Source of the DNA: Fluviicola sp. | Lineage (GTDB): Bacteria > Bacteroidota > Bacteroidia > Flavobacteriales_D > Crocinitomicaceae | Direction of reading: 5' to 3' | DNA: 64,000 nucleotides | Assembly: GCA_002734085.1 (NCBI GenBank) | Contig: NVXV01000005.1 | Location: 98,524-162,523, forward strand | Part shown: positions 28,168 to 36,922 of the stretch, piece by piece | Position numbering within the stretch: the first letter of the stretch is position 1 | Layout: each line of letters starts with the position of its first letter | Program-made: the position numbers and the translations under genes | Notes under the pieces: generated by a model | The model's input: only the letters and a program-made list of their open reading frames with translations | Databases searched by the model: none | What the model was told of the DNA's origin: nothing

Positions 28168-29064
28168 TTATTCTGATATACAAAATAAGTTATCGTGCGT
28201 AGGTAAATCAGATATACTATTCACTTCAACTAACTTAGATTTGCGAGATTTCGAGCCTTTTAACTTGTAAAATCTATATTTTCTATTTGTTTCTTTCAGA
28301 TACGAATAAAGTGCTTCTCGAGAATAGTTTTTGTGCTCAGTCTCTTCAGTACATTCGACAATTAGAATTGGAGGAGTCTGAGAACTCAATAAATTTTCAG
28401 CTCCCTTTAATGCTTCCAACTCAAATCCTTCAATGTCAATTTTCAACATATTTACATCAATATTTTCGAATACTTCATCAAGTGATACTATTTGAATATC
28501 ATGACTTTTTTGTTTTGAACTTGAAGAGAGTAAACTAGCCCCTCCTCTATTTACATCCCATCGGTCATAAATTTTAGCTTCTCCACTCCTACTACTCACA
28601 CCTTTCTCTAGAACTTCAATATTATTAATCGAATTCAAATTAACATTAAAGCGAAGTATTTTAACCGTATTAGGGTGTGGTTCGAAGCTAAATATCTTTC
28701 CTTGGCTACCAACCACTTTTGATGCAACGATGCTCATCAAACCAATGTTTGCTCCTACATCTACGAAACAGTCACCTTTCTTTAAATTATTTTTAATAAA
28801 GGCTAATGTGCCCGTTTCGTAGGATCCTGTATAGTAAAGTGATCGTTCAACGCCATCGTCATTTACAGGATCTATCCAAAGTTTAATCTCATCCTTAAGC
28901 TGAATTACACCCGTTTTAGTCGGAGCCAGAATTAACCATTTTGGAGCGAAGTGCGCTAACTTTCTAAATCCAGCAATATCAATATTATTCAACCAATTGA
29001 TGAATGAATGACGAATTTTAAAATTGAATTCTGTTTTAATTTTAAAGGATGAATTAGACTTCAT
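28168..29064 (-). CDS. FkbM family methyltransferase
   Basis: 298 aa from ATG 29064 (MKSNSSFKIK), which directly follows the stop of the upstream gene; a longer frame reaches back to 29136 inside that gene and is less likely. SAM-binding motif FVDVGANIGLMSIVASKVVG, then SFEPHPNTVKILRFNVNLN and MLKIDIEGFELEALKGA are diagnostic of the FkbM domain. Such enzymes O-methylate sugars or other small molecules; the acceptor is not evident. Part of the minus-strand series TPR, ComA, WD40, transglutaminase, FkbM. Confidence 0.88.
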   Translation of the reverse strand: MKSNSSFKIKTEFNFKIRHSFINWLNNIDIAGFRKLAHFAPKWLILAPTKTGVIQLKDEIKLWIDPVNDDGVERSLYYTGSYETGTLAFIKNNLKKGDCFVDVGANIGLMSIVASKVVGSQGKIFSFEPHPNTVKILRFNVNLNSINNIEVLEKGVSSRSGEAKIYDRWDVNRGGASLLSSSSKQKSHDIQIVSLDEVFENIDVNMLKIDIEGFELEALKGAENLLSSQTPPILIVECTEETEHKNYSREALYSYLKETNRKYRFYKLKGSKSRKSKLVEVNSISDLPTHDNLFCISE

Positions 29065-29065
29065 A

Positions 29066-30022
29066 TTATATTTCCATTTGACTAATTCTTTCATCACTCT
29101 GATATCTACCTCCAGGAAAATCATCGTTGTAATCAAAATTCAACCAAACATCTCCTTTGGAATCCTGGAAATAACGAATTGGGCTATTACCCGCTTCAAT
29201 GGGAAAAAGTACCGTTTTAATGACATGAGCTATATTCTCCAATTCTTTCTTATCTCCGACTTTTACTTCCGGATACATATGTCCAATACTTGTACCATTG
29301 CGTTGAGGAACTCTAGTACGAACTAACCTCACTTCTCCACCGATTGCTCGGATGCAAGCTGCTATCATTATCGAATAATCATCGCAATCACCTTTAAAGA
29401 GATTGTTATGAGCTAAACTATTAATATTTTCAGATGCTGGGGAATAGAAATCTTCACCTCTCGGATCATAGACATAAACCCATCTTGATTTAATCTCTTT
29501 AAATATTGAGAAATACTGAATAACTCTAGTGTCTCTAATTAATCCTTTATACTCTGCGAAATTAGATGTTGCCATATTTCTAGCAAACTGAACCACTATA
29601 GGGTCATTGTAGTTAATTGCTGCACGCAACTCCTCCTCTTTGGTGAAGGATTCATTCCTCATGAAAAATCGTTTTTCTAGACTTTCATCTCCTAGATTAT
29701 ACAGAATTTTATTATAATCGCTATACAGATCTTCTAACGTGTAAATACCAGAAAAATTCAATATTGTAACAGCAATAATTGCAAAAATTGAAATACCAAT
29801 GAACACTACTTGAAAACGCTTGATAATAAAGAATAGCACAAAAAACAATACTAAGAAGAGTAGTATATGATCAATTCTAAAACCATCCTGCCCAATAGGT
29901 AGCATCATTGAAGGCATATAGCGATAGAGTAGTAAAAATAGTGGAAAGCACAGTACAACCGTTATTATCCCAACGAATAATAAGTTCATAGCATCTATCC
30001 TATATTTCTTAATTTCTTTCAT
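29066..30022 (-). CDS. Membrane protein with transglutaminase-like domain
   Basis: 318 aa from MKEIKKYRID at 30022 (five residues shorter than the longest frame, starting at 30037). Three hydrophobic helices within the first ~105 residues, then a transglutaminase-like domain with Cys in FKGDCDDYSIMIAACI, His in SIGHMYPEV and Asp in VWLNFDYND, an intact Cys-His-Asp triad. Probably a periplasmic thiol protease or amidase of unknown substrate. One base separates its stop from the FkbM start. Confidence 0.83.
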   Translation of the reverse strand: MKEIKKYRIDAMNLLFVGIITVVLCFPLFLLLYRYMPSMMLPIGQDGFRIDHILLFLVLFFVLFFIIKRFQVVFIGISIFAIIAVTILNFSGIYTLEDLYSDYNKILYNLGDESLEKRFFMRNESFTKEEELRAAINYNDPIVVQFARNMATSNFAEYKGLIRDTRVIQYFSIFKEIKSRWVYVYDPRGEDFYSPASENINSLAHNNLFKGDCDDYSIMIAACIRAIGGEVRLVRTRVPQRNGTSIGHMYPEVKVGDKKELENIAHVIKTVLFPIEAGNSPIRYFQDSKGDVWLNFDYNDDFPGGRYQSDERISQMEI

Positions 30023-30065
30023 AAGAACTACTCCCAAAATTATAACGACTTAAAAATTAAAATGT

Positions 30066-30956
30066 TTAGTCAATAATTTTCCACTGGATAATTTGTTTAT
30101 CATCACTAACGGTTAAAAATGATCTATCATCTAATTTCGATATTCTATTTACTACATGTCGATGTCCACCATCTTTAAATTCAACGCGTTCAACAATCGA
30201 CAAGCCATCTGTTTTCCAAAGCTTTATTGACTTGTCAAAACTTACAGAAACTAAATTTTCATCCCCATTAAAAAGTGCTAAATCATAAACGGCATAATTG
30301 TGTGCAGGAATTGATTTTAATTTACTGTTTGATTTCCAGTCCCACATAATAATATGAGCATCCTTCCCACCAGTGTATAACCTATCGTGATCAAAAACGG
30401 CACAATTTGCTCCTAGCCGATGTGCTTTTAATGTGGCAATTTCATTGTAAAAATGCGTTTCAATAATCCTAACATTCCCATCCTGTCCACAAATGGCTAT
30501 ATGAGATGCATTTTCATTGATAGAAATCTGTCTTATTTTACCACAGTTAAACGGTAGAGTCAAGAGCAAGTCAAAACTATCGCCATTCCAGACGCAAAAA
30601 TATCCTTCTGCATCTCCAGAATAGAAGACATTATTAATCTCATCATAATTTAGGGAAAATATTGCAGATTTATGTTGAGTGAGTAGGCGTTTTTCAACCT
30701 TTTTTTCTAAATCAATAAAATGAATTCCTCCTTTTGAATTACCTATCGCTAATGTTTGATTATTATGATTAAGTGCAATTCTGAACCCAGAAAATTCCAG
30801 TTTAACAGCAAAATTATCTTGAACGCCCCTTTTTAAATCCCAACGGGCAACATATTTATCTGCACTTGTAGTATAAGCGAATAATTCATCTTTGGAAGTG
30901 ACGTCATAAATTGCTGCGGCGTGTCCAGTAATCGACTTCAACTTCTCTAACTGCAT
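30066..30956 (-). CDS. WD40 repeat protein
   Basis: 296 aa, cytoplasmic (no signal). About six to seven WD40 units, with ends such as YVARWDL, FCVWNGD, HIIMWDW, SIKLWKT and IIQWKI spaced about 40 residues apart, enough for one beta-propeller. Propellers act as protein interaction platforms. No other domain. It lies 11 bp after the ComA-like gene and belongs to the same transcription unit. Confidence 0.88.
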   Translation of the reverse strand: MQLEKLKSITGHAAAIYDVTSKDELFAYTTSADKYVARWDLKRGVQDNFAVKLEFSGFRIALNHNNQTLAIGNSKGGIHFIDLEKKVEKRLLTQHKSAIFSLNYDEINNVFYSGDAEGYFCVWNGDSFDLLLTLPFNCGKIRQISINENASHIAICGQDGNVRIIETHFYNEIATLKAHRLGANCAVFDHDRLYTGGKDAHIIMWDWKSNSKLKSIPAHNYAVYDLALFNGDENLVSVSFDKSIKLWKTDGLSIVERVEFKDGGHRHVVNRISKLDDRSFLTVSDDKQIIQWKIID

Positions 30957-30967
30957 AAAAATTTCAT

Positions 30968-31789
30968 TTATTCGTCCTCATCATCATCCTCATCAGAATT
31001 GACTTGCTTAAGCCTTTCTGCATAATCTGCTGGTAAATTTTCAAAGAATGTATCACCTCTTAGACCTATTCTGAGGCATTCTAAAGGAATAACAGCATTA
31101 GGAGCTATGTTTCCTAAATTTACATTTGCACCAAACAATTTGATAAACCAAACTTGTTGGTTCTTTATAGGAGCCTCCCAAAGGATGTCTTCAGGTTTTA
31201 CTTTTGAAATAATTTTATTTATCAAGAATGTATGCGCTGTTCCATTTGGCCTAAAAACACCAACGTTACCACTTTCTCTTCCCTCAGCAATCACTTTCCA
31301 AGAACCTGCTTCCAGCTCGGTACTCATCATTTTAATCCATTTATTTGGAGATATGAGTATTCCTGAATCTTTAGATCCAACTTCCGATAGAACAGTTCTA
31401 TCTTTTGCCATTCTATGGATTAGATTGCATTTTTCATCATGAGGAATAATTATAGAGCCGTCTGAAATTTCAGCTAAATCTAATTTGTACTTATCTATAA
31501 GCCTTAAGTAGTCTTCAAACATTCCTCTCGCATAAAACGCTTCGAAAAGTGTTCCTCCAAAATAAGGACGTATATCGTGTTTTTTGTATAACGCAATTTT
31601 CTCCTCCAAATCATTCGTGACAAATGCAGTACCAAATCCGAACTTGACAATATCTGTTAGGTGGTGATTTGCTTCAATAAAATTTTCAGTTTCTCGTAAA
31701 CTCAAACCTTTATCCATCATCATGGTAAGACCATTCTTTCTTGGTTTGTTCGTACGGTCTGGAATATATGGTAAACTAAAGTTTTTCAT
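30968..31789 (-). CDS. Phosphosulfolactate synthase (ComA) family protein
   Basis: 273 aa from MKNFSLPYIPDR at 31789; an ATG at 31804 is possible. Matches the ComA family throughout: PRKNGLTMMMDKGLS, VKFGFGTAFV, PYFGGTLFEAF, LAEISDGSI, EVGSKDSG and IAEGRESGNVG. In methanogens ComA adds sulfite to PEP for coenzyme M. Many Bacteroidota carry it without the rest of that pathway; a part in sulfonolipid or cysteate supply is possible but unproven. The acidic tail (DEDDDEDE) is unusual. Overlaps the TPR gene by 14 bp. Confidence 0.86.
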   Translation of the reverse strand: MKNFSLPYIPDRTNKPRKNGLTMMMDKGLSLRETENFIEANHHLTDIVKFGFGTAFVTNDLEEKIALYKKHDIRPYFGGTLFEAFYARGMFEDYLRLIDKYKLDLAEISDGSIIIPHDEKCNLIHRMAKDRTVLSEVGSKDSGILISPNKWIKMMSTELEAGSWKVIAEGRESGNVGVFRPNGTAHTFLINKIISKVKPEDILWEAPIKNQQVWFIKLFGANVNLGNIAPNAVIPLECLRIGLRGDTFFENLPADYAERLKQVNSDEDDDEDE

Positions 31790-33203
31790 TCTCGTCTGTT
31801 TCATCTAATTCTTCTAATCGATTGATAAAATATTCATTCGATTTTAATTCTGGAAAATGCAAAAATAAACTTTTCGCAAGACTAGCATCGGATTGTGAAA
31901 CATCTTCGAAATAAAAAATAGCATCTGATTGATTTCCAAGCATCCAAGAAACATAAACCATTGCCAATTTAGCTCCATCATTTTTTTGTAATGAAACGGT
32001 ACTCTCAAATTTTTCAGCAACTAAATCACAGCTAACAAAAGAAAGGCACGACATCCACTCTAGCGCAATATCAGTATCAGACTCTTTTGATTCATGTGCT
32101 TTTCCGTAAGTTTCCAAGGCCTTTTCTAATTGACCATCGTTTTCATATGCACTTGCCAGCGCTCTCAAGTAATTATAACTATCTGGTTCAAGGTCAAGAG
32201 CCACATTTAATTCAGAAATTGCCGTTTGAAAATTCCCCATTAGGTCACTTATGATTCCTTTACCGAGCCAGGCATCACCTAAGTGAGGCAGTAAATCTGC
32301 GCTTTTAGTATACGATTCATAAGCTTTTTCATATTCGCCCATTTCTTCGTAACACTCTCCAAGAGAACAGTAAACCATTCCGTCATCACCGTCTATTTCT
32401 AAACAGCGTTTGTAATAAGTTAATGCCTTACTAAAATCATCTTGATCCATGTGAGTATTTGCCATATTGAAGTATGCAGGGGCAAATTCGTCATTTATGA
32501 CAGTACAGTAATCATACGCCCATAAAGCTTTTTCTACATCCCCCATTTTAGTGTAGGCGTTCCCCAAATTATACCATGTAGTATAAGAATAGGGATCTTC
32601 ATCAATATAGAATAAAAAGCTTTTTACAGCATTTTCATAATCTTCTAACTGTTCATAACAGTAGGCTAATTCGTAGATAATTGCTTCGTTTCTCTTATCG
32701 TCTTTTAATGCTTGTTCAAGCGTTGCAATAGCATCTCTAAATTTCTTTTGGTTTTCATACTCCATCGCTAGATCGAGATATATTTCTGTACGTTCGTCGC
32801 CTTCTGAGAAATCAATTGCTTTTCGGAAATATTTAATTGCTGAATCTGAATCGCGTAACTGACTATAACATGCGGCTGTTGTTAGCAACAAATCCAGATT
32901 TGGCGCGTCCATTTTTTCCAACTTGGAAAGAATTCGGATAGCACCATGTAATTCCCCCGCAAGTGACATAGCCTGAGCTTTACGTAACAAAAGTGTATTA
33001 TTAAAAGGGAAATGCTTTAATGCTTGATCGGCAGCCCATTTTGCCTTTTTAAATTGATTGGCTATCAACAAATGATCTAAAATTATCTCCACTTGATCTG
33101 CATCTAAGTATTGATAATCTTGGTTTTCATACATCTGATTGAAGGTCTCTAATTGTTTATTAAAGTCTGCTCCAAACCATTCGTCCTCTTCGTCTTCAAA
33201 CAT
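31776..33203 (-). CDS. TPR repeat protein
   Basis: 475 aa, no signal peptide, so cytoplasmic. About ten tandem TPR units (roughly 55-400), for example AWYNLGNAYTKMGDVEKALWAYDYC-like units at 34-residue spacing (read as WYNLGNAYTKMGDVEKALWA). Acidic N- and C-termini. First gene of the run leading to ComA, WD40, transglutaminase and FkbM genes. The DnaA-box-bearing gap lies just upstream. Role unknown; probably a scaffold. Confidence 0.88.
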   Translation of the reverse strand: MFEDEEDEWFGADFNKQLETFNQMYENQDYQYLDADQVEIILDHLLIANQFKKAKWAADQALKHFPFNNTLLLRKAQAMSLAGELHGAIRILSKLEKMDAPNLDLLLTTAACYSQLRDSDSAIKYFRKAIDFSEGDERTEIYLDLAMEYENQKKFRDAIATLEQALKDDKRNEAIIYELAYCYEQLEDYENAVKSFLFYIDEDPYSYTTWYNLGNAYTKMGDVEKALWAYDYCTVINDEFAPAYFNMANTHMDQDDFSKALTYYKRCLEIDGDDGMVYCSLGECYEEMGEYEKAYESYTKSADLLPHLGDAWLGKGIISDLMGNFQTAISELNVALDLEPDSYNYLRALASAYENDGQLEKALETYGKAHESKESDTDIALEWMSCLSFVSCDLVAEKFESTVSLQKNDGAKLAMVYVSWMLGNQSDAIFYFEDVSQSDASLAKSLFLHFPELKSNEYFINRLEELDETDENEKL

Positions 33204-33385
33204 AGTACAAATTTACGAATTTAAACTGTGAATAAATATTTCTAATAAGAAATACTCCCACCAAGAAACAATCTAGCGATTGTTCCTAAAATAAAGATAG
33301 GTAATCATTTTCATGTTTATACACAGTGCTGAAATTGGTTATCAACAATTAATTAACAACAAGTTATATAGTTCAATATAAAAAA
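33204..33385. other. Intergenic region with DnaA-box-like sequences
   Basis: 182 bp between the phosphohexomutase and TPR genes. It has TTATTCACA on the minus strand (33227-33235) and TTATACACA on the plus strand (33317-33325), both fitting the DnaA box TTATnCACA, plus looser copies TTATCAACA (33339-33347) and TTAACAACA (33353-33361), next to an AT-rich stretch. This may be a DnaA-binding locus or part of an origin; gene orientation around it does not switch as expected at an origin. Confidence 0.35.
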
Positions 33386-34798
33386 CTACTTGATTATTTC
33401 TTTTTCAGTTGCCTTCAAGATTCTTCTAACCTCAGTTAAATCTAAGGCTTCAGCATAAACTCTAAGAACAGGTTCAGTACCAGAAGGACGAATCATTACC
33501 CAACGATCATCTGGTAAGAAAAACTTAAAGCCATCAATAGTTTCAACTCGCTCTACTTTATAATCACCGAAAGCAGTATACTTTCCACTTTCGCAGTTTT
33601 TAATTATTTGTTGTTTTAAGTTCTCGTTGATATGCAAATCACTTCGTTCAAATTTGAATTCACCAATAATCTCATACACCTCAGCGATCAATTCTTCTAA
33701 CGATTTACCAGACTTAGCCATGAATTCCCAAATTATCATCCCCATCCAAATACCATCTCTCTCGGGAATATGACCTTTTGTTGCAATACCTCCAGATTCT
33801 TCTCCCCCTAGTAATACGTCCTCCTCAATCATAATTCCAGCTACATATTTGAATCCGATTTTAACGGTTTGATGCTCTAATCCGTAGTGCTCACACATCT
33901 TGGCAATTTTAGGAGTACAACTAAATGCAGTTACTACTTTACCAGTCATCCCTTTGTACTTCACTAAATAGTGAATCAATAATAAAATAATGTGATGAGA
34001 GTCAACAAATTCGCCACTACTATTATACAATCCAATTCTATCTGCATCGCCATCCGTAGCAAGTGCCGAATCAATATTTTGTTCCTTTTTAATTAACTGT
34101 GATAATTCCTGAAGGTTCTTATCGATAGGTTCTGGGGCCTGACCTTTAAAAGACGGATTATAATCACAATGTAAATAAGTCATTTCTGGAAACAAAGGCT
34201 TTAATACATTCTGTCCTGCACCATACATTGCATCAAAAGCTAGTCTCATTCCTGAGTTTTTAATCGCTTCCAAATCAAAACTCTCTTTCACTCGATCTAT
34301 ATACTCCGCTTCTAAATCTACCTTAATTAAAAGACCCGATGCAGCTGCCCCCTTCAAATCAACCATATCTGGGCTAAACGAAGTTTCATCTGGAATTAAA
34401 TCTTGTACCTCTTGCACTTTTTCTGGTGACAAAGGCCCTCCCTCTTTTGATTTTAATTTAAAACCACCGTAAGCTGGTGGATTATGTGAAGCTGTTAAAA
34501 CAATACCTAAATCCGCTTTATATTTCGCGGCGCCTAAAGAGACCATCGGTGTTGAAACAAATCCTTCGGCATACAATACTTTTATTCCTCGTTTCAACAA
34601 TGTTTGAATAGCAACATCCATGAACATAGCTCCATTAAATCGACAATCGTGTCCTATTATTATTGTTGGTGATTCAATTTTTTGTTGGTCTAGCCAATTT
34701 GCAACGCCTTCAGCTACTCTCGCAACGTTTCTTACTGTATATGTATCACCTATAACTGCTCTCCAGCCATCAGTTCCGAATTTTATTGTATCAATCAC
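33386..34798 (-). CDS. Phosphoglucomutase/phosphomannomutase family protein
   Basis: 470 aa alpha-D-phosphohexomutase. Catalytic phosphoserine in LTASHNPPAYGG, metal loop DGDADRIG, sugar-binding GGEESGG and phosphate-binding RPSGTEPVLRVY are all intact. It interconverts hexose-1-P and hexose-6-P for glycan precursor supply; the choice between glucose, mannose or glucosamine cannot be made by eye. Monocistronic. Confidence 0.93.
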   Translation of the reverse strand: MIDTIKFGTDGWRAVIGDTYTVRNVARVAEGVANWLDQQKIESPTIIIGHDCRFNGAMFMDVAIQTLLKRGIKVLYAEGFVSTPMVSLGAAKYKADLGIVLTASHNPPAYGGFKLKSKEGGPLSPEKVQEVQDLIPDETSFSPDMVDLKGAAASGLLIKVDLEAEYIDRVKESFDLEAIKNSGMRLAFDAMYGAGQNVLKPLFPEMTYLHCDYNPSFKGQAPEPIDKNLQELSQLIKKEQNIDSALATDGDADRIGLYNSSGEFVDSHHIILLLIHYLVKYKGMTGKVVTAFSCTPKIAKMCEHYGLEHQTVKIGFKYVAGIMIEEDVLLGGEESGGIATKGHIPERDGIWMGMIIWEFMAKSGKSLEELIAEVYEIIGEFKFERSDLHINENLKQQIIKNCESGKYTAFGDYKVERVETIDGFKFFLPDDRWVMIRPSGTEPVLRVYAEALDLTEVRRILKATEKEIIK

Positions 34799-34907
34799 TT
34801 TATCTTATTTAAATTAAAAGACGACTAATTTAAGGATTGTTAATTGAAAAATCGTGAACTATACTTAAAAGATATAGTATGCTTAAGAATATTGTTAATT
34901 TGGCACT

Positions 34908-35468
34908 ATGAAAAAAGCAGAAATCATATCATCTATTTTGGCTGTCTTAGCCTCAGTTGGTAATTTATATTTAGTTCCAGGAAGTGAAGCTGTATTAGTT
35001 ACTTCACTTTCCACATTAGGAATTCTATACATCTTTGGAGGAATGAGTGGCTTTCAAGTCAACCTCAAAGCAGAGGCCTCTTTTGAAAACCAAATGACCC
35101 AATTTATCTATAAAATTGGCGGCTATTCGATGGCTGTATTTGCAATCGGCGTATTGTTTTATCAACTCTTCTGGCCTGGACATAAAGCGATGATTATTGC
35201 AGGATTCTCATCTTGTATTCTTTCATTGGGATTTCTTCTATTCAAGAAAAAAGAAGTGAAATCAGAAGATGTGAGAAAATTATTCCCACGATTGTTTGCA
35301 TGGGTGTTTCTGGGTGGATTGTTTGTGTTTCTACCTCAACAGAAATGGGTAGCAATAAAATACAAAAATCATCCGTCAGTTGTTGAATCGTTCGAACGGA
35401 TGCAAAAAGCCCCTAAAAACGACTCCTTAAAGGATCTTTTTCAAAAATCAAAAAAAGAAATTGAATAA
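34908..35468 (+). CDS. Hypothetical membrane protein
   Basis: 186 aa with four predicted helices (about 8-24, 28-48, 66-88, 92-112) and a further hydrophobic stretch near 130-145, then a charged C-terminal tail (QKAPKNDSLKDLFQKSKKEIE). No family recognised; the tandem hydrophobic pairs resemble GldL-like or small channel-like proteins but no motif supports that. It is 68 bp upstream of ispH, which has its own candidate promoter. Confidence 0.65.
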   Translation: MKKAEIISSILAVLASVGNLYLVPGSEAVLVTSLSTLGILYIFGGMSGFQVNLKAEASFENQMTQFIYKIGGYSMAVFAIGVLFYQLFWPGHKAMIIAGFSSCILSLGFLLFKKKEVKSEDVRKLFPRLFAWVFLGGLFVFLPQQKWVAIKYKNHPSVVESFERMQKAPKNDSLKDLFQKSKKEIE

Positions 35469-35508
35469 ATCTTCTCAAGGAGATCAAACATTCTTCACTT
35501 CAATCGGT

Positions 35509-35516
35509 TACTTTTG
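35509..35516 (+). promoter_or_regulatory. Candidate -7 box for ispH
   Basis: TACTTTTG exactly matches TAnnTTTG and lies 20 bp before the ispH ATG at 35537, giving a leader of about 15 nt. The -33 region lacks a clear TTG. Confidence 0.45.
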
Positions 35517-35536
35517 TAGAGTAGAAAGAAGTAATT

Positions 35537-36766
35537 ATGAAACAATTCAATATTCCAACATTTTATAAGTCACCAATAATTTCTAAAGTTAAGAAATTAC
35601 GAAAAGTAGATGATCCTCGAAAGAAAGATTTTACTCCTACTTTGCTCGATTTTGGTCCCGTACAGTTTTATATTGCGCGGCACTTTGGATTTTGCTACGG
35701 TGTGGAAAATGCTATTGAAATTTCATATAAGGCGCTCGAAGAAAATGAAGGCAAACGTATTTTTTTACTGAGTCAAATGATTCACAACCCTGACGTCAAC
35801 AACAATTTAACATCCCATGGCATACAGTTCTTGCAGGATACGGAAGGAAATGAATTGATTTCAATGGACACGCTTACACCAGAAGATGTAGTGATCATCC
35901 CTGCATTTGGAACAACCTTAGAAATTGAGAATAAACTGAAACAAATTGGGGTTGATATCAAAGCTTACAATACAACCTGCCCTTTCGTAGAAAAAGTTTG
36001 GAATCGCTCTCAAAAATTAGGCGAAAGTGACCATACTATTGTAATTCATGGTAAACACAATCACGAAGAAACGCGAGCAACATTTTCTCACAGTTCTGAA
36101 AGTGCTCCTTCAATTATTGTAAAGAACCTCGAGGAAACAAAAATCCTAAGTGAATTCATCCAAGGTAAACGCTCAAAAGAAGAGTTTGAGGATTATTTTA
36201 AAGGTCGATTTTCTCCAAATTTCGAGTTTAAAAATCATTTAACTAAGATTGGAGTCGTCAATCAAACTACAATGCTAGCGACAGAAACACAAGAGATTGC
36301 TGATTTCATTAGACAAACTATGATTCAAAAATATGGAGAATCAAACATAAAAGACCACTATGCCGACACGCGTGACACACTTTGTTATGCTACAAATGAC
36401 AATCAAAATGCGACTTACGGCCTGATGGAAACAGACGCTGACTTAGCCATAGTTGTAGGAGGATATAATAGTTCAAACACTACACACTTAGTAGAATTAC
36501 TCGAACAAAAATTCCCTACCTTCTTTATTGCGAACGATGACGAGATTAAAAACAAAAATTTAATTCAGTTTTTTGATATTCATAAAAAAGAAATTCAAGA
36601 AAAGTTGAACTTTCTCCCAGAAAAATCGCCTATTAAGATAATACTTACTTCAGGAGCATCATGTCCTGATTCCATGGTGGATAGTGTACTTCACAAGTTG
36701 TTAAGCTATTATAAAGATACAAAGGAAATCAGTGAGGTTCTCAAAACCTTAGAAACAGAAAATTAA
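35537..36766 (+). CDS. ispH: 4-hydroxy-3-methylbut-2-enyl diphosphate reductase
   Basis: 409 aa; last enzyme of the MEP isoprenoid pathway, reducing HMBPP to IPP and DMAPP with a 4Fe-4S cluster. Cluster cysteines are visible at C53 (HFGFCYGVENAI), C148 (NTTCPFVEKV) and C283 (DTLCYATNDNQ). It is about 90 residues longer than E. coli IspH because of an N-terminal extension and inserts near 200-225, as in the long class of Bacteroidota, cyanobacteria and plastids. An additional Cys lies at 376 (SGASCPDS). Monocistronic. Confidence 0.95.
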   Translation: MKQFNIPTFYKSPIISKVKKLRKVDDPRKKDFTPTLLDFGPVQFYIARHFGFCYGVENAIEISYKALEENEGKRIFLLSQMIHNPDVNNNLTSHGIQFLQDTEGNELISMDTLTPEDVVIIPAFGTTLEIENKLKQIGVDIKAYNTTCPFVEKVWNRSQKLGESDHTIVIHGKHNHEETRATFSHSSESAPSIIVKNLEETKILSEFIQGKRSKEEFEDYFKGRFSPNFEFKNHLTKIGVVNQTTMLATETQEIADFIRQTMIQKYGESNIKDHYADTRDTLCYATNDNQNATYGLMETDADLAIVVGGYNSSNTTHLVELLEQKFPTFFIANDDEIKNKNLIQFFDIHKKEIQEKLNFLPEKSPIKIILTSGASCPDSMVDSVLHKLLSYYKDTKEISEVLKTLETEN

Positions 36767-36789
36767 AAAAATTTAACGTAAATTATTAC

Positions 36790-36819
36790 TTGCTTTAGTA
36801 AATGAATTTACTAATTTTG
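36790..36819 (+). promoter_or_regulatory. Promoter of the SRP RNA gene
   Basis: TTG at 36790-36792, 19 bp of spacer, then TAATTTTG at 36812-36819: the full Bacteroidota housekeeping promoter (-33 TTG, -7 TAnnTTTG). The -7 box ends 4 bp before the RNA 5' end predicted by pairing. It is the best-matching promoter in the window. Confidence 0.85.
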
Positions 36820-36823
36820 CGGC

Positions 36824-36922
36824 GGGGTAAGTCTTGTACGACCAGCTCCCTCTGAATCCCCCAGGACGGGAACGTAGCAAGGGTAAGAGGTTGTAGCGGT
36901 GCGATGCAAGTAGCTTACCCCA
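36824..36922 (+). ncRNA. ffs: Small signal recognition particle RNA (4.5S type)
   Basis: About 99 nt folding into one long hairpin: GGGGTAAG (36824-36831) pairs with CTTACCCC (36914-36921). The apical Ffh-binding domain is recognisable: CCCCCAGGACGGGAACGTAGCAAGGG carries the conserved internal loops and GGAA-type tetraloop (read in parts, CAGGACGGGAACGTAGCAAG at about 36861-36880). It binds Ffh for co-translational targeting. A T-run (36924-36930) after the closing stem should serve as terminator. The 3' end overlaps the end of the convergent SUI1-family gene. Confidence 0.93.
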
